From a virus: a stretch of DNA of 43,204 nt. The stretch is taken from positions 1 to 43,204 of the IMG/VR virus record IMGVR_UViG_3300031963_000308, one strand, 5' to 3'. The first letter of the stretch is position 1; every line of letters begins with the position of its first letter. The notes below the pieces were generated by a model. The model was not told the DNA's origin. It saw only the letters and a program-made list of their open reading frames with translations, and searched no databases. A program made the translations under genes and the position numbers. Positions 1 to 10,100 of this stretch are shown here, piece after piece.

Positions 1-112
1 GTTGACGGTCATGTCATCGGCTGCGTGAATTACGTCCTAAAGCTTGCTGCTAGCGATTACTTGGAATTGATCTGGTCAACAACCAACGTTGCGGCCAGCA
101 TTCAATCCTTGC
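1..112. repeat. Terminal direct repeat, left copy
   Basis: These 112 bases are identical to 43093-43204. The repeat lies inside a structural gene whose reading frame stays open across the join, and it is far from the terminase genes. It is most simply the overlap left when a circular or circularly permuted genome is assembled as a linear contig. A true short terminal repeat of packaged DNA cannot be excluded from sequence alone. Confidence 0.95.
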
Positions 113-183
113 CATCGTCGCCATCGGAACCAGCGCATCCTTCCATCCCTGGCATTATCCTTACAGCAGTGCAGGTTGCCTGA
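1..183 (+). CDS. C-terminal part of join-spanning virion protein
   Basis: This is the 3' end of the gene that begins at 42742. Joining 42742-43204 to 113-183 gives 177 aa. The frame is open from base 1 and stops with TGA at 181-183, overlapping the ATG of the next gene (TGATG). The full product has an N-terminus MAFKLNPFTSNLDT and then a beta-rich region with alternating hydrophobic residues. It resembles the C1q/TNF-like jelly-roll domains found in phage head and tail decoration proteins. That fold is inferred from pattern only. Position just before the head-tail connector genes suggests a head or neck accessory protein. Confidence 0.75.
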   Translation, partial: VDGHVIGCVNYVLKLAASDYLELIWSTTNVAASIQSLPSSPSEPAHPSIPGIILTAVQVA

Positions 184-539
184 TGGCATTAGCTAGCCCG
201 CTACGCAAGGTTGCCAGCAAACTGATGGCAAAGTTTGGCGGTGAGGCGACGATCCGTACAGTCACGCCAGGCGTCTACAACCCAACGACAGGCACCATCA
301 GCCAAGTCGAAACCGACACCGTAGTGCGTGGCGTACTGGAAGATGTCAATGCACGTGAGGTCAACGAGCTAGTGCAAGCTGGCGACAAGCGGCTTGCTAT
401 TGCTGCTGCTGATGTCGCTACCGCTCCAACCACTACTGACCGCGTGGTTATTGGCGGCGTGCTGCATCAAGTGATCCGCGTTATTACGATTGAACAGGAC
501 AACACGGCAATCACTTACGAGCTGATCCTGAGGGCATAG
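183..539 (+). CDS. Head closure / head-tail joining protein
   Basis: A 118-aa protein with a short helical N-terminus followed by a beta barrel. The stretch TIRTVTPGVYNPTTG is typical of head-closure proteins of the SPP1 gp16 / HK97 gp7 type. These form the ring between the portal-connector and the tail and close the filled head. The ATG overlaps the previous stop (TGATG), and the next gene follows after 2 bases, so the neck genes are translationally coupled. The family call rests on motif, size and position between the connector-like gene at 41742 and the gp10-like gene at 542. Confidence 0.7.
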   Translation: MALASPLRKVASKLMAKFGGEATIRTVTPGVYNPTTGTISQVETDTVVRGVLEDVNAREVNELVQAGDKRLAIAAADVATAPTTTDRVVIGGVLHQVIRVITIEQDNTAITYELILRA

Positions 540-541
540 CC

Positions 542-943
542 ATGGCACGCCGCATCAACCTAGCTGATATCGGCAACTACTCCACTGAGAAGTACGAACA
601 GCTACTGCGTGTAACGGTGCTGGAGACTGATAGCAGGTTGAAGCAAGCCAGCCCGGTTGACACTGGCCGATTCCGGCTGAGTTGGGCAATCAGCGAGCAA
701 GGCACACCTGGCTACGACGCTGGACCGCAAGCCAGCCCTAGCGGCATTACGCCACCACGCCGACTTGACTACCAAGTGGAACGGGCAGGCAATGTTTATC
801 ACATCCACAACAACCTGCCATACGCGGAGCCATTGGCGAATGGGCATAGCATCCAGGCTCCTGCAGGCTGGACTGATGTGATCGCCCGCGAGATGACCAA
901 CTGGGCGCAGCAGCAAGCTAGCCGTATTGCGAGGCAAGACTAA
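542..943 (+). CDS. HK97 gp10-like neck/tail completion protein
   Basis: A 133-aa protein. The segment SPVDTGRFRLSW near residue 38 and the later NNLPYAEPLANGHS are hallmarks of the HK97 gp10-like / tail-completion family: a helix, the VDTG.LR.S. turn, and an aromatic-rich barrel ending in a LE.G.S-like motif. Members sit at the neck between the head-closure and tail-terminator proteins. The stop TAA overlaps the ATG of the next gene by one base. Order (closure, gp10-like, terminator, tube) matches standard siphovirus synteny. Confidence 0.75.
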   Translation: MARRINLADIGNYSTEKYEQLLRVTVLETDSRLKQASPVDTGRFRLSWAISEQGTPGYDAGPQASPSGITPPRRLDYQVERAGNVYHIHNNLPYAEPLANGHSIQAPAGWTDVIAREMTNWAQQQASRIARQD

Positions 944-1368
944 TGGCAGCCGTCAACCTGAACACCATACGCGCAACCATTGAGTCACGGCTGGCGGCTG
1001 AGCTAACGCAAGCGCCAGTTCTGCCGGTGGTATTTCATAATCAGCCCTACATGCCAACGCCCGGTAGCTCGTGGGTGCAATGCCTAGTGAGTTTTGGCAA
1101 CAACAACTTTCTCACGATGGGTGGCAGCACGGGCAGCAGCAATAGCGTGATTGGCGTGATCGTGGTCAATATCTTTACTGCAGTAGGCGTAGGATCTGGC
1201 GCTAACTACACGATCGGCAAACGCATTCGTGACCTTTACAATAGGGTCATAGTGAGCGGTGTTCATTTTGACCCGCCAACTGGCCCAGAGGTGGTGGCTG
1301 CGCCAGCTCCTGAGGGTTACTTCCAAACTCAGGTCAGAATGACCTTTGAAACCTTCGAGGATCTCTAG
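943..1368 (+). CDS. Tail terminator protein (lambda gpU-like)
   Basis: A 141-aa protein with an N-terminal helix (LNTIRATIESRLAAEL) and then beta strands and a helix (IGKRIRDLYNRV). This is the alpha/beta layout of tail terminator proteins (gpU / DUF4128-type), which cap the growing tail tube and fix its length. It lies directly before the tail tube genes, as expected. Sequence similarity within this family is low, so the call depends on fold pattern and synteny. Confidence 0.65.
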   Translation: MAAVNLNTIRATIESRLAAELTQAPVLPVVFHNQPYMPTPGSSWVQCLVSFGNNNFLTMGGSTGSSNSVIGVIVVNIFTAVGVGSGANYTIGKRIRDLYNRVIVSGVHFDPPTGPEVVAAPAPEGYFQTQVRMTFETFEDL

Positions 1369-1370
1369 CC

Positions 1371-1787
1371 ATGGCTTTTTACCGAGGGCAGCAAGGCAGC
1401 GTCAAGTTTGACGATGCTGGCACTACTGCAGCAACCATCACTAGCACCCGCTCGTGGTCGCTGACTGTCGAGAAAGAATCGCTCGACACCACGGCGCTAG
1501 GCGCTACATATCGCGCCAACGTGGGCGGCTTAATCAGCGGCAGCGGCACTTGCGAGATCCTTTACACCGCAAGCAGCGCCGATGAGACTAACGTCTTCAT
1601 CGAGCACATCAACACTGCTAACGATGCTGGTGAGGCTCTGTTTGAGCTGTACCTTGATACCAGCGGCACCAAGAAGATTAGCTTTGACGGCGTGATCACT
1701 TCGGCTGAGTATTCTGCCACCGTAGGCGAGATCGAAGTCATTACTTTGAACTTCGTGACCAACGGAACCATTTCGCTGGACATCTGA
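1371..1787 (+). CDS. Major tail tube protein, copy 1
   Basis: A 138-aa beta-rich protein beginning MAFYRGQQGSVKFDDAG. It should form stacked hexamer rings of the tail tube. It is a close paralogue of the next gene: both share the MAFYRGQQG start, the WS-TVEKES motif, the ATYRANVGGLISGSGT block, and a C-terminal EYSATVGEIEVITLNF-type block. It sits between the terminator and the chaperone pair, the normal place for a tube gene. Two tandem copies are unusual: one may be the main tube subunit and the other a variant or decorating form. Confidence 0.8.
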   Translation: MAFYRGQQGSVKFDDAGTTAATITSTRSWSLTVEKESLDTTALGATYRANVGGLISGSGTCEILYTASSADETNVFIEHINTANDAGEALFELYLDTSGTKKISFDGVITSAEYSATVGEIEVITLNFVTNGTISLDI

Positions 1788-1789
1788 TC

Positions 1790-2209
1790 ATGGCTTTCTA
1801 TCGCGGGCAACAAGGCACGGTCTTCTTTGATAAGGCTGGCAGTGGTGGTCTTTCCGAGATCGCAGCAGTGCGGTCTTGGAGTATGACTGTTGAAAAGGAG
1901 TCGTACGACGCAACCTCTCATGGCGCTACCTATCGCGCCAACGTGGGCGGCTTAATCAGCGGTTCTGGCACCATTGAGGTGATGTACGACGCGCCTGGAT
2001 CTGGCGACAAGCTGGATCTGATCAAGGACGCTAACCAAGCCACTGATGAAGCCGATGCAGCCGTTGAGCTGTATCTGGATGAGACCGGCGGCAAGAAGAT
2101 CACGGGCACCATTGTGGTGACGAGCACTGAATACGGTGCTACGGTTGGCGAGATCGAGATTGTGACGATTAACTTCGTCTCAAGCGGTACTCTCACACTT
2201 AGCATCTGA
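1790..2209 (+). CDS. Major tail tube protein, copy 2 (tandem paralogue)
   Basis: A 139-aa paralogue of the preceding gene. The two proteins are alignable end to end. The DNA coding the central ATYRANVGGLISG block (1500-1540 and 1922-1962) is almost identical, with one mismatch in 41 bases, while the flanks have diverged more. This pattern fits tandem duplication followed by gene conversion or strong local selection. The stop TGA overlaps the ATG of the chaperone gene. Which copy makes the tube cannot be decided from sequence. Confidence 0.78.
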   Translation: MAFYRGQQGTVFFDKAGSGGLSEIAAVRSWSMTVEKESYDATSHGATYRANVGGLISGSGTIEVMYDAPGSGDKLDLIKDANQATDEADAAVELYLDETGGKKITGTIVVTSTEYGATVGEIEIVTINFVSSGTLTLSI

Positions 2210-2568
2210 TGCCTGCCAACACACAGCGCCCGGTTGATCTACTCACGGGTGCTTTTGATCTGAACCAGCGCCGTAAATTCAGCGTCACCAATGACGCTGG
2301 CGATGCGGTGCTGGATCTGTATTTCAAGCCCATTACCCGTGCTGATCGCAAGAAGGCAACTACGCTTGCCGGTTCTGATGAGGCGCTAGAGATCAGCACG
2401 CAGATGCTGTGCCAGATGGCAGAGCTTGAAAATGGCACCAAGGCATTCGCCGCTGCTGATGCTGCCAAGCTGCAACGAGAGCTGCCTGAGCGTGTACTGA
2501 ACGAACTAGAGCTATTCCTGTTTGGCCTTGGCGGTGAAGCCAACATTGAAGAAGCAAAAAACGACTAG
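2209..2568 (+). CDS. Tail assembly chaperone (lambda gpG-like)
   Basis: A 119-aa protein, the normal (unshifted) product of a lambda G/GT-type pair. These soluble chaperones coat the tape measure protein during tail assembly and are not in the finished virion. It is helical and acidic at its end (GGEANIEEAKND). Its last codons carry a canonical A AAA AAC slippery heptamer just before the stop, and the -1 frame stays open to 2738. Its place between tail tube and tape measure genes matches the family. Confidence 0.85.
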   Translation: MPANTQRPVDLLTGAFDLNQRRKFSVTNDAGDAVLDLYFKPITRADRKKATTLAGSDEALEISTQMLCQMAELENGTKAFAAADAAKLQRELPERVLNELELFLFGLGGEANIEEAKND

Positions 2569-2738
2569 AGGAAGACTCCTGGCTATTCTTTGAGTTCTTC
2601 CTGGCAACTGAACTTGGCATGACAGTTAGCCGGTTGCGCACTGAGCTGACTGATGCTGAGTTCATACATTTTGCAGCCTACTATGAGGTCAAGGGCAAGC
2701 GCGAAAAGATAGAGATAGACAAGGCGCGGCACCGGTAG
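2209..2738 (+). CDS. Frameshifted tail assembly chaperone (lambda gpGT-like)
   Basis: A -1 shift at 2556-2562 joins 118 residues of the G-like protein to 58 residues read from 2562 to the TAG at 2736-2738, giving 176 aa. The added domain starts RLEEDSWLFFEFF and contains LRTELTDAEFIHFAAYYE, the helical acidic/aromatic pattern seen in T domains of such chaperones. The -1 frame has no start codon placed to explain it as a separate gene and fills the gap before the tape measure gene. In lambda the GT form binds the tape measure and recruits tube subunits. Confidence 0.85.
2556..2562 (+). promoter_or_regulatory. Programmed -1 ribosomal frameshift site
   Basis: AAAAAAC sits in the zero frame as A AAA AAC, the classic X XXY YYZ slippery heptamer, and is followed by GAC TAG. 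Slippage by -1 bypasses the stop and enters the open T-domain frame. I did not find an obvious strong downstream stem-loop by eye. Confidence 0.88.
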
Positions 2739-2763
2739 ACTGATCACATAGGGAGGTGCCGCT

Positions 2764-4833
2764 GTGGCTGTTGCTGTTGTTGACGTACAGGTAAACAGCC
2801 AAGGTGCTGTACGCAATCTTCAGCAAGTCAACGCAGCGTCAAAGGCGGCTACAGCTGGCATCGGCACTCTGCGCAATGCAGTCGCCGGGCTAGCGGCAGG
2901 ATTTGGCACGATTCAAGCAGCCAAGTTCGTATTCGCCAAAACTGCAGAGCTTGAATCTCAAACCAGAAGCATTCAAACGCTGACCGGCAGCGTTCAGCAA
3001 GCAAAGCAAATCATCCAAGAGCTGCAGCAACTTGGAGCAGCAACGCCATTCACAGGCACCGAGCTAATCGAAAGCGCTAAGCGCTTGACGGCTTTTGGTG
3101 TTAGCGCCAAAGACGTGGCAGAAACCACCCGTCGGCTTGGCGATGTTGCCGGAGCAACTGGCGCCAACCTAGGCGAGCTGACCCTTGCCTACGGTCAAGT
3201 CATCGCTAAGGGCAGACTGCAAGGCGAGGAGCTGCTGCAGTTCCAAGAGCGTGGTGTTGCGCTGCAGGATGAGCTGCGCAAGATGTATGGGCTCACCGGT
3301 GAGGAATTTAGCAAGGCGTTGAGTAAAGGACAGATCAGCGCAGAAGCCGTTGAAGTTGCGCTGCAACGGCTAACAGATACAGGTGGCAAATATGCTAACG
3401 GCGCTATCGCTCAAAGCGACACGCTAAATGGGCGATTTAGCACGCTGCAAGATGGCATTGAGTCATTGGCGCGAACCGTTGGATCCGCGCTAACTCCAGC
3501 AATTAAGGCAGTGCTGAATGAAGCTATATTTGCGCTTAATACAATCAATCAGCTAATCGCAACTGGCGCTAGGGCTAAATCATTCGGCATGGGGCAAGCG
3601 CAGCGTCAGCAAGTGCTGCGTCAAGCGCAAAGCGAAGCAGAGCGAATTGTCAACATGCGCCGAATCAAAGATCCATTCGAGCGCAATCGACAATTTCAGC
3701 AGCTTGCTGCGCAACGCGAACGTGATCTAATCGAATCGTTTGGCATCAGCACTGGACAAGTCAAGCCGCAAGTCACTGCACCCCAAGGATCACGTGGGGT
3801 GCCGGAATTGCTTGGGGGGGACAGCGGCAGCCGCAAGGGCAAATCCGACGCTGAAAAAGCAGCCGACAAAGCAAAGCGCGAAGCAGAACGCGCCGCAGAA
3901 GCCGCCAAGAAAGAAGCCGAGCGCGTTGCTGAAGTCATCCGGGCACGGATTGCTGAGACTGGTTTGATTCGCGCTAAGTCCGAGCTGCAGGACAAGATTG
4001 CGGCAGCAGAAGCAGCGCGAGATCCGATGCTCGTTGCGCGTTTGCAAGGTCAGCAACGTGAGCTTGATCTGCAATATCAATACGCCGAACAGTTGGTCAA
4101 GGAAACAAACGAACAGGCTAAAAAGGCAATTATCTTTGAACAGCAAACTGCGCTAGTTGCCAACCAGCGCGAAGTGCAGCGCGATCTAAACGAGCTGCAA
4201 GCAAGGGCTGATCAGGACAGATTCAATGCACTGCAAAAGCACATCGAGCAGCAGTACGAGCTAAACACAGCAGCCCAGAATCAGCTCAAGCTTGCAGATG
4301 GTATCTCTAATACTCTTGGTCAAGGCATTGGCGGTGCATTTGATGCGCTGATTGCTGGATCCGAGGCATTTGGCGCAAGCCTCAAGCGGATTGCATCTGG
4401 CGTACTGATCGACATCGCAAAGCAACTGCTGCAGATCTTTGTGATTGAGCAGGCAATTAATGCATTAAAAGGCGTGCTAACACCATTCAGCGCCGCAACA
4501 CCACTAGGTGCAGGCGGTGGCATGGTCGGCAAATTTGGCACGCTCGGCCCCAACTTCGGCATCCCACAGCGTGCCCAAGGCGGCAGCGTTATGGCAGGGC
4601 AGCCATACCTCGTGGGCGAGCGTGGACCGGAGCTATTCATGCCAGGGCGCAGCGGCGGCATTGCCCGCGCTGGCAGCTTTGGTGGTGGTGCCAATATCGT
4701 GGTCAACGTCGATGCAGGAGGCACCAACGTGCAAGGCAACCAGCCCGAAGGACAGGCGCTTGGCCGTGTCATTGCTGCTGCGGTGCAGGCAGAATTGATT
4801 AAGCAGAGGCGACCCGGAGGCATCCTCGCGTAA
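2764..4833 (+). CDS. Tape measure protein
   Basis: A 689-aa protein, the longest tail gene after J, that sets tail length and travels down the tube. Residues about 55-240 match the tape-measure N-terminal domain: ATPFTGTELIESAKRL, then a GRLQGEELLQFQERGV segment. The middle (about 355-500) is coiled coil rich in Ala/Lys/Glu. Near 575-630 there is the Gly-rich turn and GQPYLVGERGPELFMPGRSG, a very common tape-measure C-terminal motif. It uses GTG as start with a strong GGGAGGTG ribosome site at about 2751-2758. The size suggests a tail of moderate length, roughly 100 nm by the usual residue-to-length rule. Confidence 0.95.
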   Translation: MAVAVVDVQVNSQGAVRNLQQVNAASKAATAGIGTLRNAVAGLAAGFGTIQAAKFVFAKTAELESQTRSIQTLTGSVQQAKQIIQELQQLGAATPFTGTELIESAKRLTAFGVSAKDVAETTRRLGDVAGATGANLGELTLAYGQVIAKGRLQGEELLQFQERGVALQDELRKMYGLTGEEFSKALSKGQISAEAVEVALQRLTDTGGKYANGAIAQSDTLNGRFSTLQDGIESLARTVGSALTPAIKAVLNEAIFALNTINQLIATGARAKSFGMGQAQRQQVLRQAQSEAERIVNMRRIKDPFERNRQFQQLAAQRERDLIESFGISTGQVKPQVTAPQGSRGVPELLGGDSGSRKGKSDAEKAADKAKREAERAAEAAKKEAERVAEVIRARIAETGLIRAKSELQDKIAAAEAARDPMLVARLQGQQRELDLQYQYAEQLVKETNEQAKKAIIFEQQTALVANQREVQRDLNELQARADQDRFNALQKHIEQQYELNTAAQNQLKLADGISNTLGQGIGGAFDALIAGSEAFGASLKRIASGVLIDIAKQLLQIFVIEQAINALKGVLTPFSAATPLGAGGGMVGKFGTLGPNFGIPQRAQGGSVMAGQPYLVGERGPELFMPGRSGGIARAGSFGGGANIVVNVDAGGTNVQGNQPEGQALGRVIAAAVQAELIKQRRPGGILA

Positions 4834-5174
4834 TGGCTACATTCCCTGCAATCACGCCTGCCTATGGCGCCAATAAATCATCAGCGCCCAAGGTGCGCAA
4901 GACGCAGTTTGGCGATGGCTACGAACAGCGGATCACGTTTGGCCTGAACCAAAACCCAAAGACGTGGGATCTGACTTGGCAAAACATCACAGAAGCCAAC
5001 AGCGATACCATCGAGACATTCTTGGACGCCCGCGCTGCCGATGGCGCCAGTTTTGACTGGACACCACCGGGCGAATCGTCTGCTAAGTGGGTGTGCGAAA
5101 CATGGCAGAAGACAATCCCGTACACCGGACGCGCAACGATCACGGCAACATTTCGGCAAGTATTTGAGCCATGA
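4833..5174 (+). CDS. Minor tail protein (lambda gpM-like)
   Basis: A 113-aa beta protein. It contains KTQFGDGYEQRI near residue 22 and WDLTWQNIT near 46, with an ARAADGASFDWTPP segment. These are signatures of the Phage_min_tail / lambda gpM family, which attaches at the distal tail between the tube and tip. The gene follows the tape measure with an overlapping stop/start (TAATG), and overlaps the L-like gene by 4 bases. Confidence 0.88.
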   Translation: MATFPAITPAYGANKSSAPKVRKTQFGDGYEQRITFGLNQNPKTWDLTWQNITEANSDTIETFLDARAADGASFDWTPPGESSAKWVCETWQKTIPYTGRATITATFRQVFEP

Positions 5175-5848
5175 CCGTACCCGTCTCAGCCCTACAGGAA
5201 GTAGCGCCCAGCGCTGTCATTGAGCTATTTGAGCTGGAGCTAAACACTGCCCAACACGGCACGACTGATATCTACCGCTTTCACGCTGGCACTAGTCTCA
5301 ACAACAATGGCGAGGTGGTGTGGAATGGCAACAGCTACCAGCGCTTTCCAGTCGAGGCTGATGGCTTTGAATACAGCGGCAACGGTCAACTGCCGCGTCC
5401 AAAGATTCGCGTGAGCAACATCCTCAGCACCATCACGGCACTGCTGCTGACGCTGCCGGATGGACTGGAGGGTGCCAAGTTCACCCGCATCCGCACGCTG
5501 GCCCGCTACATCGACGCGGTCAACTTTCCCGGCGGTGTTAGCCCCTACAGCCCAGACCCAACGGCGGAGTTTCCGCGCGAGATCTACTACCTCGACCGCA
5601 AAACCATCGAAAACCGCGAGGTGGTGGAGTTCGAGCTTGCGGCAGCGTTTGACCTTGCTGGTGTTAGCGCACCCAAGCGGCAGTGCATCGCCAATATCTG
5701 CCAGTGGGTGTACAAGTCCACTGAGTGCGGCTACAGCGGCGGGCTGCCGACATGCCTCAAGACACTGACTGACTGCAAAGCGCACTTTGGCGCTACGGCT
5801 GAGCTGCCATTTGGCAGCTACCCGGGCATCGGAGCCTTCAGCGGATGA
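5171..5848 (+). CDS. Minor tail tip protein (lambda gpL-like, likely Fe-S)
   Basis: A 225-aa tail-tip protein. The N-terminal half carries a gpL-type beta domain ([17 protein letters not shown]). The C-terminal part has five cysteines at 172, 177, 186, 195 and 202 in the order C-x4-C-x8-C-x8-C-x6-C. Lambda gpL binds an iron-sulphur cluster through C-terminal cysteines, so a cluster is likely here. Sits in the conserved M-L-K-I-J order with 4-base overlaps on both sides. Confidence 0.88.
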   Translation: MTVPVSALQEVAPSAVIELFELELNTAQHGTTDIYRFHAGTSLNNNGEVVWNGNSYQRFPVEADGFEYSGNGQLPRPKIRVSNILSTITALLLTLPDGLEGAKFTRIRTLARYIDAVNFPGGVSPYSPDPTAEFPREIYYLDRKTIENREVVEFELAAAFDLAGVSAPKRQCIANICQWVYKSTECGYSGGLPTCLKTLTDCKAHFGATAELPFGSYPGIGAFSG

Positions 5849-6570
5849 CCTGGCGCACTGATGCTCTTGACCACGCCAAAGCCGAGGATCCGCGCGAGGC
5901 ATGTGGCCTGCTGGTAGTGATCAAAGGGCGCGAGCACTATGTGCCATGCCGCAATCTGAGCACCGGCAGCGATCAGTTCATCCTCGATCCTGACGACTAT
6001 GCCGCTGCGGAAGACAAAGGCGAGGTGGTAGCCGTCGTCCACTCTCACCCGATGACGCCACCTGTCCCCAGTCAGCCAGACCTGATGGGCTGCGAAGCAA
6101 GCGGCTTGCCGTGGTACATCGTCAACCCCAAGCTTGAGACATGGGGCGAGTGCAAGCCAAGCGGCTTTAAGGCACCGCTTATCGGCAGGCAGTGGACATG
6201 GGGCGTCAGCGACTGTTGGACACTGGCGCGAGATTGGTACGCAGAGCACAGCCTGCACCTCCCAGATTGGGAGCGCCCGCTAACGCCAGAGCAGTTTGAG
6301 GCGGCACCAATGTTTGACGACTGCTGGCGCGCGGCTGGATTCCGAGAACTGGAAGAAGAGCAAGAGCTGCAAAAAGGCGACTTCCTGCTGATGAACATTT
6401 CAGGCAGTGGCTTGAACCATTGCGCTGTCTACATCGGCGACAGCATGGTGCTACATCACCTGCGCGGACGCCTCAGCAGCCGTGACCTATACGGCGGCGG
6501 CGGTTGGCTGCAAAAATGCACAGGCCGTAGATTGCGACACCCCAAGTTCGTTACGATAGGTGGAGGTTGA
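5845..6570 (+). CDS. Tail tip assembly protease (lambda gpK-like; JAMM + NlpC/P60)
   Basis: A 241-aa two-domain protein. Residues 1-100 form a JAMM/MPN metallopeptidase: Glu18, then HSHP at 66-69 and Ser76/Asp79. Residues 105-235 form an NlpC/P60 cysteine peptidase: SDCW with Cys124 and NHCAVYIGD with His192. In lambda, gpK acts in tail-tip assembly, and the P60 domain may also cut peptidoglycan during DNA entry. Both sets of catalytic residues look intact. Overlaps its neighbours by 4 bases. Confidence 0.92.
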   Translation: MTWRTDALDHAKAEDPREACGLLVVIKGREHYVPCRNLSTGSDQFILDPDDYAAAEDKGEVVAVVHSHPMTPPVPSQPDLMGCEASGLPWYIVNPKLETWGECKPSGFKAPLIGRQWTWGVSDCWTLARDWYAEHSLHLPDWERPLTPEQFEAAPMFDDCWRAAGFRELEEEQELQKGDFLLMNISGSGLNHCAVYIGDSMVLHHLRGRLSSRDLYGGGGWLQKCTGRRLRHPKFVTIGGG

Positions 6571-7181
6571 GTCGAGTCATGCTGCGGAAGATCCGGGTAT
6601 ATGGACGACTTGCCAAGTTTCTGGGGCAGCGTGTGTTTGAGGCAGATGTTGCCAGTGCCGCTGAGGCTGTGCGATTTCTGGTGGTGAACTTCCCGCAACT
6701 TGAAAAGCACATGGCGGATCAGCACTACCGCGTGAGCGTGGGGAAATATGCGCTGACCATGGACGAGCTGCACGATCCAGCTGGGCAGCAGGAGATCAAG
6801 GTAGTGCCGGTGTTGGTGGGTGCTGGTGGCAATGTGGGGCGTATTTTGATTGGGGCTGCATTGATTGCCGGTGCATTTTTCACTGGCGGCGCAACTATCG
6901 GATTGCTTGGGCTTGCTGCACCTGTTGCAGTCAGCACAGTTCTGGCTGGTATTGGCGTAAGCCTTGTTCTTGGTGGGGTTGCTGGCCTGCTCACCCCGAC
7001 GCCAAAAATCAACCAACCCGGCACACCACAAGACAACAACGATCCACGCAAGAGCTACAGCTTCAGCGGCATCCAAAACACCAGCAGGCAAGGCACACCG
7101 GTGCCGATTGTTTACGGCGAAACCTTAGTCGGATCTGTCACCATCTCGGCTGGTATTGATACCGTAGAGGTGTACGGCTGA
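6567..7181 (+). CDS. Tail tip assembly protein (lambda gpI-like)
   Basis: A 204-aa protein. The N-terminal 80 residues resemble the ubiquitin-like domain of gpI ([20 protein letters not shown]). A Gly/Ala-rich hydrophobic stretch follows (about 90-140, two membrane-like segments). The C-terminus [18 protein letters not shown] is a short motif shared with tail tip proteins. In lambda gpI is needed for tip assembly but is absent from virions. It starts at the stop of the K-like gene (GTTGAGTCG region; the start may be ATG at 6579 instead). Confidence 0.85.
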   Translation: MSRVMLRKIRVYGRLAKFLGQRVFEADVASAAEAVRFLVVNFPQLEKHMADQHYRVSVGKYALTMDELHDPAGQQEIKVVPVLVGAGGNVGRILIGAALIAGAFFTGGATIGLLGLAAPVAVSTVLAGIGVSLVLGGVAGLLTPTPKINQPGTPQDNNDPRKSYSFSGIQNTSRQGTPVPIVYGETLVGSVTISAGIDTVEVYG

Positions 7182-10100
7182 TGGCCCGCATTTATGGCGC
7201 TGGCGGCGGTGGCGGTAAAGGCGGCGGCGCACAATCGCAACCCGCACCACGCACTCCTGTTACTGAAACCGACAGTCTTAATTCCAAGCAATATGCGCAA
7301 GTCCTCGATTTGATCAGCGAGGGCGAGATCGAAGGGCTGAAGAATGGCTACCAATCTATTTTCATTGATAACACGCCGCTGCAAAATGCAGACGGTACAT
7401 ACAACTTCCAGAACGTTTCCATTGCCACGCGCAATGGCACGCAAAATCAGACTTACATCCCTGGCACATCTGACGTAGAGGATGAGAAGTCAGTAGGCGT
7501 TGAGGTGCAGTACGCATCGCCAGTGGTGCGCACCATCACAGACACCAGCGTTAATGCTGCACGTATCACCATTACGGTGCCGCAACTGCAAACCTTCACC
7601 AACGAAGGCGATGTGCTCGGTTCGCAAGTTGGTTTGCGCATTTACGTGCAGTACAACGGTGGCGGCTACAACTTGGCCGTTACCGGCACCATCAGCGGAC
7701 GCACTGGTGACGCCTATCAGCGTGACTACCTAATCAACCTTGCCAGCACGTATCCGATCGACATCAAGATCGAACGCGACCGGCCAGATAGCACCGACCC
7801 AAAAGTCGTCAACGCCTTCAACTGGACCAGCTACACCGAAATCATCTACGCCAAACTGCGCTATCCCAACAGTGCCCTGGTTTGGACGCGCATTGACGCC
7901 GAGCAGTTCAACCGCATCCCATCGCGGTCCTATCTGATCCGTGGCATCAAGGTGCGCATCCCAAGCAATGCCACCGTTGATAGCGTTACCGGCAGGCTGA
8001 TCTATGCCGGCATCTGGAACGGCACCTTTGGTGCAGCGCAATGGTGCAGCGACCCTGCGTGGATCTTGTGGGACTTGCTCACATCAACGCGCTATGGCTT
8101 TGGTGATCACATTGAAGCTGCGCAACTTGATAAGTTCGCCTTCTACGCAGCCAGCCAGTATTGCTCCGAGCTGGTGCCTGATGGCTTCGGCGGACAGGAG
8201 CCGCGCTTCTCCTGCAACGTCAACATCCAAACTGCAGAAGATGCGTACAAGCTAATCAACGACATGTGCAGCGTAATGCGCTGTATGCCGTATTGGAGCA
8301 CTGGCGCACTGACAATCAGTCAAGACAGGCCCGCTGATACTGCCTACCTGTTCACGCTGGCGAATGTAACCGAGGAAGGCTTCAGCTATCAAGGTGGCAG
8401 CCGCAAGACGCGTCCCACGGTCTGCGTTGTTAGCTACCTCGATCTGCAGTCGCGTGACATTGCCTACGAAGTCGTAGAAGACGCAGAAGCCATCCAGAAA
8501 TATGGCGTCGTCAAAACTGAAATCAGCGCCTTTGCTTGCACCAGTCGCGGGCAGGCGTATCGCATCGGCGAGTGGCTGCTGTATTCCGAACGCTACGAAA
8601 GCGAGATCATCAGCTTCACGGCCTCCATTGATGCTGGCGTGTTGGTGCGCCCTGGGCAGATCATTGAAGTAGCCGATCCAGTCAAGGCTGGCGCACGTCG
8701 CGGTGGCCGCATCTCTGCTGCAACGACCACAGCCATCACCGTTGATGATGCCACTGGATTGACAGCAGCAGGCGCTGATCTGTCTGTGATCATGCCTGAT
8801 GGCAGCGTCCAGACGCGCACCATCGCAACCATCGCTGGTGATGTGATCACTGTGTCGTCGGCATTCTCAACAGCACCTAACGCCAACAGCGTCTGGATTT
8901 ATCAAACCAGAGCCATCCAAACGTCAACGTGGCGCGTGCTTACCGTTCAAGAGCAAGACGGTAGCAACTATGCCATCAGCGCCATTGCTTACAACGCCAG
9001 CAAATACGACTACATCGAGCGTGGCACGGCGTTAGAAGAGCGCGACATCACTGACCTCAACAAGCCAGCCAGCGCACCACGTGCGCCAATCTTTCAAGAG
9101 GTGCTGTACGAAGAGTCTGGGCAGGTGCTGTCCAAGCTCATCATCAACTGGCTTGCATCCATTGATGAAAATGGGCGCACCAATGCTGTGCAATACCTGG
9201 TGCAATGGCGCAGGGTAGACGGCAACTGGGCGCAGAGCTACGTCACAACGCAGGAATACGTCATCTATGACACCACGCCTGGCGATTATGAAGTGTTGAT
9301 CTATGGCGTCAATCCTGGCTTGCGGCCATCAGCGCAAGCAGCACGTCTTGATGTATCAGCACGCGGCAAATTAGCTGAGCCCGCCAATGTACAGAATCTG
9401 ACGATTGAGCAGATCAGCGCCAACTCTGCACGCTTGCGTTGGGGCGCCTCAACTGATCTTGACGTGAAGATCGGCGGTCGCGTCCACATCCGCCACACCA
9501 GCATCACAGACGGCACCGGCTCATGGACTAATTCGCAGGATCTCATCCCTGCAGTGCCTGGCTACAGCACCGAGGCGATCGTGCCGATGGTCGAGGGTGA
9601 ATACATCGTCAAGTTTGAAGACAGCAGCGGCAAACAAAGCCTTGGTGAGGCCAGCGTCATTGTTGATCTTCCCGATCCACTTAGCGCCTTTTTGGTGCTG
9701 GATAAACGCGAAGACATAACCGACCCGCCATTCCAAGGCGAGTTCACCAACCTGTTCTACAGCGTCGAATATGACGCCATTACGCTTGGCGGTTCAGCAC
9801 TGTTTGACACCATCGCAGACCTTGACCTGCTGCTAGACCTTGACTATTACGGCGACATTGCCACTACTGGCAGTTATGTGTTTACTGAAGTGCTGGATCT
9901 AGGCGCTAAGTATTCGCTAGACCTGCGGCGTCATCTTGTTGCTGGCGGCTTCTACCCGTCTGATTTGATCGACGAACGCACCGACCTGATTGATACGTGG
10001 GTTGACTTTGAAGGTGCAGTGGCGGATCAGGTGAACTCCAAGGTCTGCGTGCGCACCACCGACGACAACCCCACTGGATCGCCAACGTGGAGTGACTACC

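Noticed and set aside
5240-5902. 220-codon frame on the minus strand
   Set aside because: Antisense to the L-like tail gene and K-like start; no domain pattern.
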